DNA of 64,000 bases from Marchantia polymorpha subsp. ruderalis (GCA_037833965.1 AP031354.1:10146001-10210000), one strand, 5' to 3'; positions 11,875-22,770 are shown, counted from the stretch's first letter. Notes: a model not told the origin generated them from the sequence alone. A program made the numbers and translations.

Positions 11875-13312
11875 AGACCTGTGGTAACACACTTTTGTTT
11901 TTTTGCAGAGTTTAAACAATTTTCAAAAACTAGTACCGAAGCAGTGTTTGTAGTTAGAAAAGGGTACGTTAAATAGAGTGGATTGAGGAGATCGTCACGA
12001 GGTCACGAAGAATCGCGAAGTCGGATGTACCAGCGCCAAATGTCTTCGGCGCCTTCGGCAAAAGCTCCTTTTCTGAGGTGTCTCTACTCACGCGCTCCCA
12101 GCGTTTAAGGAAGCTACGCTGCCGGCGCAGACACCTCCGGAGGAGATTTTGCAAAAGACGTCAGAAGAACGGCACGGATCTCTGAAGGCTTCCGACCATG
12201 AGTGCGCCTTCGGCGATGCGCCGCTAGCGCGAAAGGGGAAACCTTCATAACGATCAAAATACACGGTAGTTCCAATGGATTGAAGTTGCATTGGAAAGAG
12301 CTCGGGACGCTTGTCCTAACGAGCCCAAGAGCGTCGGAGATGGATCAGGGACGAAGAAGTTATGAGCATCGGAAAACTCGTAGCCGGACATGCGCCGTTC
12401 GCGCTAGGGTTCACAGTCGGAAAGGACTCCCGTACGCCTTCGGCGATGCACCTTCGGCGGAATCGCGCGCTCATGGGAGGAAATCAACTCATAGTCGGAA
12501 GCGCCTTTGGCGGCTGCGCACGGAAGAAAAGCGCCGGCCGGATGTACGCCTCCGACGTGGCGCTGATAGGCGGATGCGCTGGCATGATTTGCGCCGGCGG
12601 GATATGCGCCGTCAGCAATGGACGAGGCAGAACGGACAAAACAAGCGGTACGAATACGCGCCGGCGTAATTCGCGCCGACTGGATGTGCACCTCCAGCAA
12701 GGCGCCGACGGATAAGGAACACGCCAGCGGCGACACGCCTCCGGTGATGGTCGGGTTAGGAAAAGACAACATAGCCGACGTATACACTGCGGCGAACTCG
12801 AGTCCGGAAGACGGTGGCGGCGGGAGAATTCAACATTCACGCATGCGAATGCGCGCAGTGCGGAGACGTGAATTCGAGCATGCAAGGGCGAACCGTTAGG
12901 CCGTATAGCCGGCTGCGTAAATGGTAACCAGTAAGAACGTTGGACGATCTTGAATTCGGAGAAGAAAAGACTGCTCTCCAGTCTCATTCTCTCATTCTTG
13001 ATTTTGCGATTTCCAGCTTCCAAGAATTCGCGCAAGGGCGGAGAGACCTGCAGTGAGAGGGGAGAGTGCGGAGACGAGTTGTGTAATAACCCACCAAAGG
13101 CTAAAACTGCAGTATGGTGGTAAAAAGATCGAACCCACAGGGATAGAGGCAACACACAGAGTAAAAGTGTCACGTTTAACAGACTTTTGTAGAGTTTGAA
13201 TTCTAGGCGACTGTCACTCCCAGAAATACTGCAGTGCTCGACTCGGAGGCTCGACTCGGAGGAGGATCTCAACTCGGAGGATGCTCGGAGGAGGCACGGT
13301 ACAGCGTGGTCA

Positions 13313-13332
13313 CTCACACACACACACACACA
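13313..13332. repeat. CA/TG microsatellite in both copies of the mobile unit
   Basis: An (AC)n run in copy 2, matched by (GT)n at about 21382-21401 in copy 1 at the same place in the element, so it belonged to the ancestral unit. Confidence 0.8.
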
Positions 13333-14039
13333 CCTGAAACTGGCAAAAAGCACAACTCGGAGGTCGGTCAGGACCTCCGCTTCGGATTTCAGGAGGAAAG
13401 TGTCTCACAAGTTCACTCAGAGGTTCTGCAGGTAGTGCCTCCCACTCCGGCTTTTACTGCCCTTCCGCCAGGAACTAGCGGGGGTACCCGGACTGGACTT
13501 CCCACTTCGGAACGAAACCTCTACATACGCCGTGGACGTCACCCTCGACTATCACACCAAACGCAGGGAGTGCAGACCCGACTGAGAACTTACTGAAAAC
13601 ACGATCCAGTAACACACACACACAACCTGAATTACAAACCAAGGTTTACACGAAGTAATGAAACTTCACATTGGCATTCAGGGGAAACTTCCCGTAGGAG
13701 TACAATCAGGATATGTCACTCGAAGGAGTAAGGGGGAACTGTTCAAGTATCTAACTCGCAGCCGGCTCTGAGCATCAGAAATCACCCGCAGGTGCAGATC
13801 TGCACTACTCAAGTCTCTAACCGGGTGCTAGCTCTGAACATTCAGCCGAAGGCCTTCAACTACAACATACGGTAACTTCGCTATGCTGCAGCTTCTCTAC
13901 GTGGTGCCAGGACCAAAATGCACAAACACGCCAAGAAAGTGAGTTCCTGATCTGCACTTCCGAAACTGGAAGAGTCCCAGGGCAAAACGCCTTGATCTAC
14001 TTTATACCCTCAAAAGATCCTAACTAGCACTACGCTATC

Positions 14040-16595
14040 CTATCTACTACTCGCAGCATCTGCGCGAAACCAAACTACTCTACTGCACTCGGCTGATCCG
14101 GTGCTGCGCCTCCTGCGCGCCGGACTGCTCCGCTTACTGTCTCTACCTCGCCAGTCTTCCGACCGGCTGCGTAACCCCAGGCGTCGGAGCGCTGTGGTGA
14201 CTTCCGACTGTAAGTGCGCCATAGTGTCGCGCGCACCCGACAAGAAGGTTTCTAATTTTCTCGCCACTCGCCGCCGACTCCGACTGTCACCCTCCGTCAA
14301 TGCCGCCGCCCGAAGCTCAAACTCCCTGAGTGTGATCCTCTCTTGAGCTGCCACCTCCCAATGGGCGTATCCTTTTAGACAACGAGTCACCTGTGTCGCC
14401 AACTCTCCTCGCGCCCTGCAGCTGCTCTCCACCTCTGCCAGCTGCATTTCTGCTTCCGCACGTTGTGCCCTCAAATCCGAGCACTCGGATTGCAAGTTGC
14501 GCAACAACTCCTCATCCTCCTTGCGGGCTCTTTGACTTTCTTCTAAGGCGCGTGTCTGGCGCGTAAGCTCGGCTGCTAGGACTTGGTTTTGTCTCCGCTC
14601 CTCCTGCAATTCCGACTCGATCTTTGCCCGTATTAGCTCGGCATCCGCCTGACTTTTCGTCGCCGCCTCCTCCCTCTGCTGCTGCAAGGCTTGGTATAGC
14701 TTCTGTGTGACCGCCAGGTGTTGTCGGAGGGCGGTGTTCCTATCCACATATACTCCGCACCTAGAGGCCCACCTTGCCACCTTGCTCCTCGTCCTTCGCC
14801 TGATAGTCTCCACATAAGACTGCGGTTTTAAAGCACTTGCGTATTTGGATGTCTTGCGATCCAGATATCGCAGGAGTGGAACTATCTGTTCGCACAGCAC
14901 CCCTGTTGGCGTTTTCTGTACCGAATCCGCTTCCTGCTCTTCCGAGCTCGTCTCATCCTCAGTCTCGAGGATTTCAGTCGCCACCGAATCCCTTGGCGAC
15001 TCCCTGGAACTGTGGCGCGCAGCAGCTTCCGCTGCGACTGCTGCTCCACTGCCTGCTAAAATATCCAGGGCAGTGGGAGATCCCACTGCTTGAGCCCCTG
15101 TTCCGGCTCGATCTTCGGTTTCTGAAGGGGTCGACGCCGCAGTGACTCTTGTCACTCTTGCACCGCCCGCTTCTGCTGCCTGTCCTTCCGGCGCAATCTG
15201 CGCGGAAGGTGTCCTCGCTGAAGGTGCGTCCGCCGAAGGCGTCCGCACACTGGTCGTTGGCCCCATCCGTCTCGCAGTCGGCGAATCCGGCCGACTCTCT
15301 GTTGTCCGACTCGCAGTCGGCCGACCAGCAGTTGTCCGACTGGGAGTCGGATACACCTTGCGCGTCTTGACTCCACTTGGCCTGCTTGCTGGTGGCGTTT
15401 TTCCAGAAGTGCCTTCCGCCGAAGACGACCCTCTGAGGGTTGTTGGCTCGTCAGCCAAACTCTCTTCTGCTTCCGGCCTGCTGTCTGGTTCAACGCGCCG
15501 TTCAGTTGGCCTTCCTTCCGCCTGTCGGCCTTCAGTCATCCGACTCGCAGTCGGCCGACTGTCAGTCCGTCCATCTCCTCCCGAAGGCCGTGGTGCCTTC
15601 TGTGCAGAGGTATCTGCCGTCTTCCCTAGAATCTGAGCGATTATCTCCTCCTGTGTGAGATTCCGCCGGGTCGGTGTTCGCCCGGTCTCCTCAGTACCAG
15701 TTGGCATTTTGCGTGCCCTCTGTTTTGGTCGACTGTGAGGCTCGGGGATGGGCCGACCACGAGTCGGCGCAGCTGGCACTTCCGGCTGCCTGTCCTCAGG
15801 TCTCTCATCCCACTTCCGCTTTTGCGGAATGCGCTCACTTCGACGTTCTTCGGCTGCTCTTGCTGGAGCCGGAGCCGAAGGCGTACTGGCAGGTTCCTCG
15901 TCCGGATCCGTGTCTACTTCGGCCTCCCTCGAATATCTACCTGGATAGTTCCGGGTCAGCTGCGGAAACCGTGTTTTCTCAGCAGTTGTCAAACATCCCA
16001 TCGCCCGATAAAACACGATCAAGTAAGGCGAGAGATGATTAAAGGTTCCTCCTTTCTCTTCTTGCGCATGTTGGCGCGTCACCTTCCACAGGAGCCGTGC
16101 CCAATGCACTGGAGCTCCTGACAACACTAGCTCCACAAATTCTACCTGCCAACCATGCATGTAAGCGGTCTTGGTCGGCTGCAATATCTGCAGCAATGCA
16201 GTCGCGACATTTCTCCGCAATCGATCTTTGTAATCCCGTGTCCGGAAACCGTTCTTGGGATGCCTGGCAACTTTGAAGAGCTCATTGTAAGAGACTTCTT
16301 CCTCCTGGGACACCTTCACGCTATCGGCCTCGAAGAGGAGATCCCCTTCCTCGCCGGCACACCTGCCCAACACCTGCGCCCAGTTGCAAATGTCCCATCT
16401 CTCTGGGTGTGGGCGGAATCCGCGAGAGGGCTTGTGTCTCTCCTGCAGATACTCGCGCACCATCTCCGGACATGTCCAGTTCCACCCCCATAGGAGAAAA
16501 TCGAGCTTCAGCCTCAGCAGCACATCTTGAAATGCGCGTAGACCGATCTGCGGCACCCTGAGTGGAGACACTCGCAGCTGGGGAACCTTCGACAT
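14040..16595 (-). CDS. 851-residue coiled-coil protein encoded by mobile unit copy 2
   Basis: ATG at 16595 (MSKVPQLRVSPLRVPQ), stop at 14040. I prefer this start to the upstream open frame because the same ATG is conserved in copy 1. Residues 1-225 look globular (WGWNWTCPEMVREYL, HGWQVEFVELVLSGAPVHWA, HLSPYLIVFYRAMGCLT) and recall the gag-like or plant transposon domain of retroelement-encoded proteins. About 226-560 is low-complexity, rich in Arg, Ser, Pro and Thr, with RKRKWDERPED-type basic patches and SRPTASR repeats. The last 290 residues contain EIVPLLRYLDRKTSKY-like sequence and a long coiled coil (about 640-800, heptads rich in E, Q, L, R). No zinc knuckle, protease, reverse transcriptase or integrase is seen. 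I know this family only as abundant hypothetical proteins in Marchantia; the role is unknown, and a structural nucleic-acid packaging protein is one inference. Confidence 0.75.
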   Translation of the reverse strand: MSKVPQLRVSPLRVPQIGLRAFQDVLLRLKLDFLLWGWNWTCPEMVREYLQERHKPSRGFRPHPERWDICNWAQVLGRCAGEEGDLLFEADSVKVSQEEEVSYNELFKVARHPKNGFRTRDYKDRLRRNVATALLQILQPTKTAYMHGWQVEFVELVLSGAPVHWARLLWKVTRQHAQEEKGGTFNHLSPYLIVFYRAMGCLTTAEKTRFPQLTRNYPGRYSREAEVDTDPDEEPASTPSAPAPARAAEERRSERIPQKRKWDERPEDRQPEVPAAPTRGRPIPEPHSRPKQRARKMPTGTEETGRTPTRRNLTQEEIIAQILGKTADTSAQKAPRPSGGDGRTDSRPTASRMTEGRQAEGRPTERRVEPDSRPEAEESLADEPTTLRGSSSAEGTSGKTPPASRPSGVKTRKVYPTPSRTTAGRPTASRTTESRPDSPTARRMGPTTSVRTPSADAPSARTPSAQIAPEGQAAEAGGARVTRVTAASTPSETEDRAGTGAQAVGSPTALDILAGSGAAVAAEAAARHSSRESPRDSVATEILETEDETSSEEQEADSVQKTPTGVLCEQIVPLLRYLDRKTSKYASALKPQSYVETIRRRTRSKVARWASRCGVYVDRNTALRQHLAVTQKLYQALQQQREEAATKSQADAELIRAKIESELQEERRQNQVLAAELTRQTRALEESQRARKEDEELLRNLQSECSDLRAQRAEAEMQLAEVESSCRARGELATQVTRCLKGYAHWEVAAQERITLREFELRAAALTEGDSRSRRRVARKLETFLSGARDTMAHLQSEVTTALRRLGLRSRSEDWRGRDSKRSSPARRRRSTGSAECSRVVWFRADAASSR

Positions 16596-18119
16596 TGCGT
16601 TGCCTGCACACACAAACGTTCTCCCTTTCGCTCGCTCTCTCACAATCGCCACTGCGCGTCGGCCGCTCAAGCACTGACTGCTCACTCTCTCTGCGCTCAA
16701 GCTCAAGATCGCTACTCGCAATTCTCTCCAAGGTCTGCCAAGATCCTTGCAGAACTCGTCTCCGCACTCTCTACTCTCACTGCAGGTCGCTCCGCTCTTG
16801 CGCGTAATCTTGGAAACTGGAAATCGCAAAATCAAGAATGAGAGAATGAGACTGGAGCGCAGTCTTTTCTTCTCCGATTTCAAGAACGTCCAACGTTCTT
16901 ACTGGTTACAACGTACGCAGCCGGCTATACGGCTTAACGGTTCGCCCTTTGCATGCGCGAATTCACGTCTCCGCACTGCGCGCATTCGCATGCGTAAATG
17001 TTGAATTCTCCCGCCGCCGCCACCTTCCGGACTCGAGTCCGCTGCAGGGTATACGTCGGCCCTGTTGTCTTTTCCTAACCCGTCCCTCACCGGAGGCGTG
17101 TCGCCGCTGGTGCGTTCATTATCCGTCGGCGCCTTGCTGGAGGCGCACATCTAGTCGGAGCGAATTACGCCGGCGCGCAGTCGTACCGCTTATTTTGTCC
17201 TTTATGCCTCGTCCGTTGCTGTCGGCGCATATCCGTCAGCGCAACTCATGCCAGCGCATCCGGCCGTCAGCGCCACGTCGGAGGCGTACATCCGACCGGC
17301 GCTTTCCTTCCATGAACAGCCGCCAAAGGCGCTTCCGACTCTGAGTTGGTTTCCTCCTATGAGCGCGTGATTCCGCCGAAGGCGCATCGCCGAGGGCGTA
17401 CGGGAATCCTTTCCGGCTGTGAACCCTAGTGCGAACGGCGCATGTCCGGCTACGAGTTTTCCGACGCTCATAACTTCTCCGTCCCTGATCCATCTCCGAC
17501 GCTCTTGGGCTCGTTAGAACAAGCGTCTCGAGCTCTTTCTAATGCAACTTCAACCAACTGGATCTACCGTGTATCCCGATCGTTATGAAGGTTTTCCTTT
17601 TCCGCGCTAGCGGCGCTTCGCCGAAGGCGCACTCATGGTCGGACGCCTTTAGAGGTCCGGGCCCTTCTCCTGACGTTTTTAGCAAAACCTTCTCCTGAGG
17701 TGTCTGCGCCGGAAGCGTAGCTTCCTTATACGCTGGAGGCGCGTGAGTAGAGACACCTCAGAAAAGGAGCTTTTGCCGAAGGCGCCGAAGACATTGGCGT
17801 TGGTACATCCGACTACGTGATTCTTTGTGTCCTCGTGACGATCTCATCAATCCACTCTATTTAACGTACCCTTTTCTAACTACAAACACTGCTTCGGTAC
17901 TAGTTTTCTAAAATTGTTTAAATTTTGCAAAAAAAACAAAAAGTGTGTTACCACAAGTTGCACAAGGATCTTGACAGACCTTGGAGAGAATTTGCAAGTA
18001 GCGAATTTGAGCGCGAGAGAAGAGAGAGAGACAGCAGTCAGTACTTGAGCGGCCGACGCTCAGCGGCGATTGTGAGAGAGCGAGCGGAAGGGAGAACGTT
18101 TGTGTGTGCAGGAAACACA

Positions 18120-20638
18120 ATGTCGAAGGTCCCCCAGCTGCGAGTGTCTCCACTCAGGGTGCCGTAGATCGGTCTACGCGCATTCCAAGATGTGCTGATA
18201 GGGCTGAAGCCCGATTTCCTCCTGTGGGGATGGAACTGGACATGTCCGGAGATGGTGCGCGAGTATCTGCAGGAGAGACACAAGCCCTCACGCGGATTTC
18301 GTCCACATCCAGAGAGGTGGGACATTTGTGATTGGGCGCAGTGTTGGGCAGGTGTGCCGGCGAGGAAGGGTATCTCCTCTTCGAGGCCGATAGCGTGAAG
18401 GTGTCCCAGGAGGAAGAAATCTCCTACAATGAGCTTTTCAAAGTTGCCAGGCATCCCAAGAACGGTTTCCGGACACGGGATTACAAAGATCGATTGCGGA
18501 GAAATGTCGCGACTGCATTGTTGCAGATATTGCAGCCGACCAAGACCGCTTACATGCATGGTTGGCAGGTAGGATTTGTGGAGCTAGTGTTGTCAGGAGC
18601 TCCAGTGCATTGGGCACGGCTCCTGTGGAAGGTGACGCGCCAACATGCGCAAGAAGAGAGAGGAGGAACCCTCAATCATCTTTCGCCTTACCTGATTGTG
18701 TTTTATCGGGCGATGGGATGCTTGACAAATTCAGAGCGGACACGGTTTCCGCTGCTGACCCGGAGCTATCCAGGTAGATACTCGCGGGAGGCCGAAGTAG
18801 ACACGGATCCGGACGAGGCACCTGCCAGTCCGCCTCCGGCTCCGCCCCCAGCAAGAGCAGCAGAAGAACGTCGAAGTGAGCGCGTTCCGCGAAAGCGGAA
18901 GTGGGATGAGAGACCTGAGGACAGGCAGCCGGAAGCGCCAGCTGCGCCGACTCGTAGTCGGCCAACCAACGAGCCTCACAGCCGACCGAAACAGAGGGCA
19001 CGCAAAATGCCAACTAGTACTGAGGAGACCGGGCGTACTCCGGTCCTGCGGAGTATCCTCCCCACGCAGGAGGATATAATCGCGCAGATTCTGGGGAAGT
19101 CGGCAAATACCTCTGCGCAGAAGGCACCAATGCCTTCGGAAGAACACAGACGGACTGACAGTCGGCCGACTACGAGTCGGGCGACTGAAGGTCGACAAAC
19201 GGAAGGAAGGCCGACGGAGCGGCGCGTTGAACCGGACAGCAGGCCGGACGTAGAAGAGAGTTTGGCTGACGAGCCAATAGCCCTCAGAGGGTCGTCTTCG
19301 GCGGAAGGCACTTCTGGGAAAACGCCGCCAGCAAGCAGGCCAAGTGGAGTGAAGACGCGCAGGGTGTATCCGACTACCAGTCGGACACCTGCTAGTCGGC
19401 CGACTGCGAGTCGGTCAACAGAGAGTCGGCCAGATTCGCCGACTGCGAGACGGACAGGGCCGGCGACCAGTGTGCGGACGCCTTCGGCGGACGCACCTCC
19501 AGCGAAGACACCTTCCGTGCAGATCGCGCCGGAAGAGCAGGCAGCAGAAGCGGGCGGTGCAAAGGTGACAAAAGTCACTGCGGCGTCGACCCCTTCGGAG
19601 ACCGAAGATCGAGCCGGAACAGGGGCTCAAGCAGTGGGATCCCCCACTGCCTTGGATATTTTAGCAGGGAGTGGAGCGGCAGTCGCGGCGGAAGCTGCTG
19701 CGCGCCACAGTTCCAGGGAGTCGCCAAGGGATTCGGTGGCGACTGAAATCCTCGAAACGGAGGATGAGACGAGCTCGGAAGAGCAGGAAGCGGACTCTGT
19801 GCAGAAAACGCCAACAGGGGTGTTGTGCGAGCAGATAGTTCCACTCCTACGATATCTGGATCGCAAGACATCCAAGTACTCGGGTACCGGAAAACCGCAG
19901 TCTTACGTGGAGACTGTCAAGCGCAGGACGAGGAGCAAGGTGGCCACTTGGGCCTCTAGGTGCCAAACATTGCAGGATAGGAACGCTACCCTCCGACAGC
20001 ACCTGGCGGTCACACAGAAGCTATACCAAACCTTGCAACAGCAGAGGGAGGATGCGGCGACGAAAAACCAGGCGGATGCCGAGCTAATACGGGCAAAGAT
20101 TGAGTCGGAATTGCAGGAAGAGCGGAGACAAAACCGCATCTTAGCAGAAGAGCTTGCGCGCCAGAAGCGCGCCTTAGAAGAAAGTCAAAGTATACACAAG
20201 GAGGATGAGGAGTTGTTGCGCAACTTGCAATCCGAGTGCGCGGATTTGAGGGCGCAGCGCGCGGATGCGGAAATGCAGCTAGCAGAGGTGGAAGGCAGCT
20301 GCCGGGCGCGAGAAGAGTTGGCAACGCAGGTGACTCACTGTCTAAAAGGATACGCCCATTGGGAGGTGGCAGCTCAAGAGAAAATCACACTCAGGGAGTT
20401 CGAGCTTCGGGCGGCGGCATTGACGGAGGGTGACAGTCGGAGTCGGCGGCGAGTAGCAAGGAAATTAGAATCCTTCTTGTCGGGTGCGCGCGACACTATG
20501 GCGCACTTGGAGTCGGAAGTGACTGCAGCCCTCCGGCGTCTGGGGTTGCGCAGCCGGTCGGAAGATTGGCAGGGTAGAGATAGAGAGCGAGGCAGTCCGG
20601 CGCAGGAGGCGCAGCACCGGATCTGCAGAGTGCAGTAG
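18120..20638 (+). pseudogene. Dead copy of the 851-residue protein in mobile unit copy 1
   Basis: The counterpart of the copy 2 gene starts at ATG 18120 with the same MSKVPQLRVSPLRVP, then a TAG at 18165-18167 replaces codon 16 (CAG in copy 2). Near 18340 one G is missing relative to copy 2 (GGCGCAGTGTTGG against GGCGCAGGTGTTGG), shifting the frame. From there to 20638 the frame is open again with the same domain order: basic region, SRPTASR-type repeats and C-terminal coiled coil. Substitutions are spread along its length. Two independent lesions plus insertion of copy 2 upstream make expression of the full protein very unlikely. Confidence 0.8.
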
Positions 20639-20710
20639 TGTAGTTTGGTTTCGTGCAAGTGTTGCGAGTAGTAGATAGGATAGCGTAGTGTTAGTTAGGA
20701 CCTTTGAGGG

Positions 20711-20717
20711 TATAAAG
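20711..20717 (+). promoter_or_regulatory. Candidate TATA box behind the ORF of copy 1
   Basis: TATAAAG lies about 75 bp after the ORF stop in copy 1 and is preserved in copy 2 (minus strand, about 14000-14006). If the unit is an LTR, this marks the end of U3 and start of R, leaving about 0.9 kb of R-U5 to the terminal CA. That puts the whole ORF in U3, upstream of the promoter. Confidence 0.5.
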
Positions 20718-22176
20718 TAGTTCAAGGCGTTTTGCCTTGGGACTCTTCCAGTTTCGGAAGTGCAGATCAGGAACTCACTTTCTTGGCGTGTTTGTGCATT
20801 TTGGTCCTGGCACCACGTAGAGAAGCTGCAGCATAGCGAAGTTACCGTATGTTGTAGTTGAAGGCCTTCGGCTGAATGTTCAGAGCTAGTACCCGGTTAG
20901 AGACTTGAGTAGTGCGGATCTGCACCTGCGGGTGATTTCTGATGCTCAGAGCCGGCTGCGAGTTAGAGACTTGAACAGTTCCCCCTTACTCCTTCGAGTG
21001 ACATATCCTGATTGTACTCCTACGGGAAGTTTCCCCTGAATGCCAAAGTGAAGTTTTATTACTTCGTGTAAGCCTTGGTTTGCAATTCAGGTTGTGTGTG
21101 TGTGTTACTGGATTGTGTCTCAGTTAAGTCCTCAGTCGGGCCTGTACCCCCTGCGTTTGGTGTGAGTCGAGGGTGAAGTCCACGGCGTATGAAGGGGCTT
21201 CGCTCCGAAGTGGGAAGTCCAGTCCGGGTTCCCTACGCTAGTTCCTGGCGGAAGGGCAGTAAAAGCCGGAGTGGGAGTCACTACCTGCAGAACCTCTTAG
21301 TGAACTTTTGAGACACTTTCCCCCTGAAATCCGAAGCGGAGGTCCTGACCGACCTCCGAGTTGTGCTTTTGCCAGTTTCAGGTGTGTGTGTGTGTGTGTG
21401 TTGAGTGAATACGCTGTACTGTGCATCCTCCGAGCATCCTCCGAGTCGAGCCTCCGAGTCGAGCACTGCAGTATTTTTGGGAGTGACAGTCGCCTGAGAA
21501 TTCAAACTCTACAAAGTCTGTTAAAACGTGACACTTTTACTCTGTGTGTTGCCTCTGTCCCTGTGGGTTCGATCTTTTTTACCACCATACTGCAGTTTTA
21601 GCCTTTGGTGGGTTATTACAAGACCTAGAGCTAACATCAGAGCTCACCAAATGCAAGCCGCACACGTAACGCACGAACAGCCCAACAACAATTATCGAGC
21701 TCGGTAACCATTTTGCCATGGACGCTGGTTCCTACGACTCCACAAGATAGAAGCTCGAACCCTCCGCCACCCGCATCCTCCCGACACCCACCAAACACTA
21801 GTTCAAAAAAAACCCAGCAACCTTGATGCCTCTTGGAATTCTCCTACCAGCAACGGCAGCCGCCTTCACAATCCCTCGCAACCGCGAGCCCCGCCTAGGT
21901 CACCCTAACCCGCCAGATAGCCAATCTTCCTAAATCATTGGATCGTTGAAGCCTAAGTCATCAATTTGCTTCTGCCCTAATTTTCTCCGCTACCTAGGGC
22001 TTGTCTCTGCCCTGATCTTGCCAAAGCTCCATTCACCTTCAATAGAAGCATACCCAAAAACATAAGACCCTCTACCTCCCACCGTCAGGTTTTACATTCT
22101 TGCCCCTTTATCAACTACTGACTTTTGTGCCGTGCATTGTTAGACGCCTGCTTGTGATTACTTGAACTTGGACGCG

Positions 22177-22230
22177 ATGAGTACCAAGAAACCGAAGGCC
22201 GTTTGTGCGCTTGTTGGTCTTGATTTTGAG
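22177..22230 (+). other. Possible first coding exon
   Basis: ATG 22177 begins MSTKKPKAVCALVGLDFE, immediately followed by GTGAGC, a good donor site. No second exon could be identified, and the segment lies between transposon remnants. Chance is possible. Between 21626 and 22176 I see no other feature. Confidence 0.2.
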
Positions 22231-22770
22231 GTGAGCACAGAAACAACGTGGCTTGCTTCAGTGCAGCCACTCCTCTCATAGACTTTTTATCTACATCGGA
22301 AATCGAGTGCCATTTCTCCAAAAACTTCAGGCGGAAAAACTCATCAACATGGATAGATCAAGGTGGCTTGTATACTTTTCACCACTCCATGATAAATATA
22401 TGTGTTTGTATCTTCACTTTCCCTTTCGGGATAATGCTTGATATTCACTAGATTAGGTTCTCATTTGTTTGCTTCTATATCTTCTTCGGTACAATGGATC
22501 ACGTCGGAAAATTTCACAGATGTGACATGAGTAATGTAACACCGAGGTTTAGAGAGAAAATCACTCAAAAATGTAAATATAAACTCTGAAGATGAACGAT
22601 ATCAACAATGATTCTACTCTCTTATATAGCTCTCACCAACCAGTACAATGAGATAATAGTTTATCCGCAACGTCTATTCCACTGTTAATGGTTAGATGGC
22701 GTAACGAATAATTTTAACAAGCATACGGATTGCTGACATGGCGCTCCCAACTAACACACTCAATCCTTAC

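Larger units (their letters stand above)
13082..17955 (-). mobile_element. 4.87-kb TG...CA mobile unit, copy 2 (inner, inverted)
   Basis: Read on the minus strand it starts TGTGGTAACACAC at 17955 and ends GTGGGTTATTACA at 13082, the same termini as copy 1, 4,874 bp in all. It is flanked by a perfect 5-bp duplication, AGTTG, at 13077-13081 and 17956-17960. Removing it and one AGTTG joins copy 1 exactly: the sequence around the junction then aligns with the uninterrupted counterpart in copy 2 near 16740. So it is a later insertion of the same family into its own relative, in opposite orientation, between leader and ORF. Its ORF is intact, which agrees with younger age. Confidence 0.85.
11880..21620 (+). 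mobile_element. 4.86-kb TG...CA mobile unit, copy 1 (outer), split by copy 2
   Basis: The unit starts TGTGGTAACACAC at 11880 and ends GTGGGTTATTACA at 21620. It is flanked by the 5-bp direct repeat AGACC (11875-11879 and 21621-21625), a perfect target-site duplication. Without copy 2 (13082-17955) and one AGTTG it is 4,862 bp: 11880-13081 plus 17961-21620. Order on the plus strand: about 1.2 kb GC-rich non-coding leader with GCCTTCGGC motifs, a large ORF (dead here), a TATA box, then about 0.9 kb ending in an LTR-like U5 terminus. The two ends are not direct repeats of each other; only the terminal bases match as an imperfect inverted repeat (TGTggTAAcaCAC / TGTaaTAAccCAC). It could be a giant solo LTR with an ORF in U3, or a DNA transposon moved by an integrase-like enzyme; see findings. 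Confidence 0.8.

Noticed and set aside
12202-12787. Overlapping open frames on both strands in the element leader
   Set aside because: GC-rich, palindromic repeats leave several frames open; none is shared with the other copy as a conserved protein.
16596-16883. N-terminal extension of the 851-residue ORF
   Set aside because: The extension runs across the leader and is not supported in copy 1; the ATG at 16595 is conserved in both copies.
11880-21620. Giant palindrome or inverted duplication formed by rearrangement or assembly error
   Set aside because: Both boundaries of the inner block carry TG...CA ends and a perfect AGTTG duplication, which a simple nested insertion explains completely.
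22536-22640. LTR-like start (TGTAACACCGAGG) followed by TATATAG in plus orientation
   Set aside because: No matching end, primer site, partner LTR or target-site duplication was found; too short to call.
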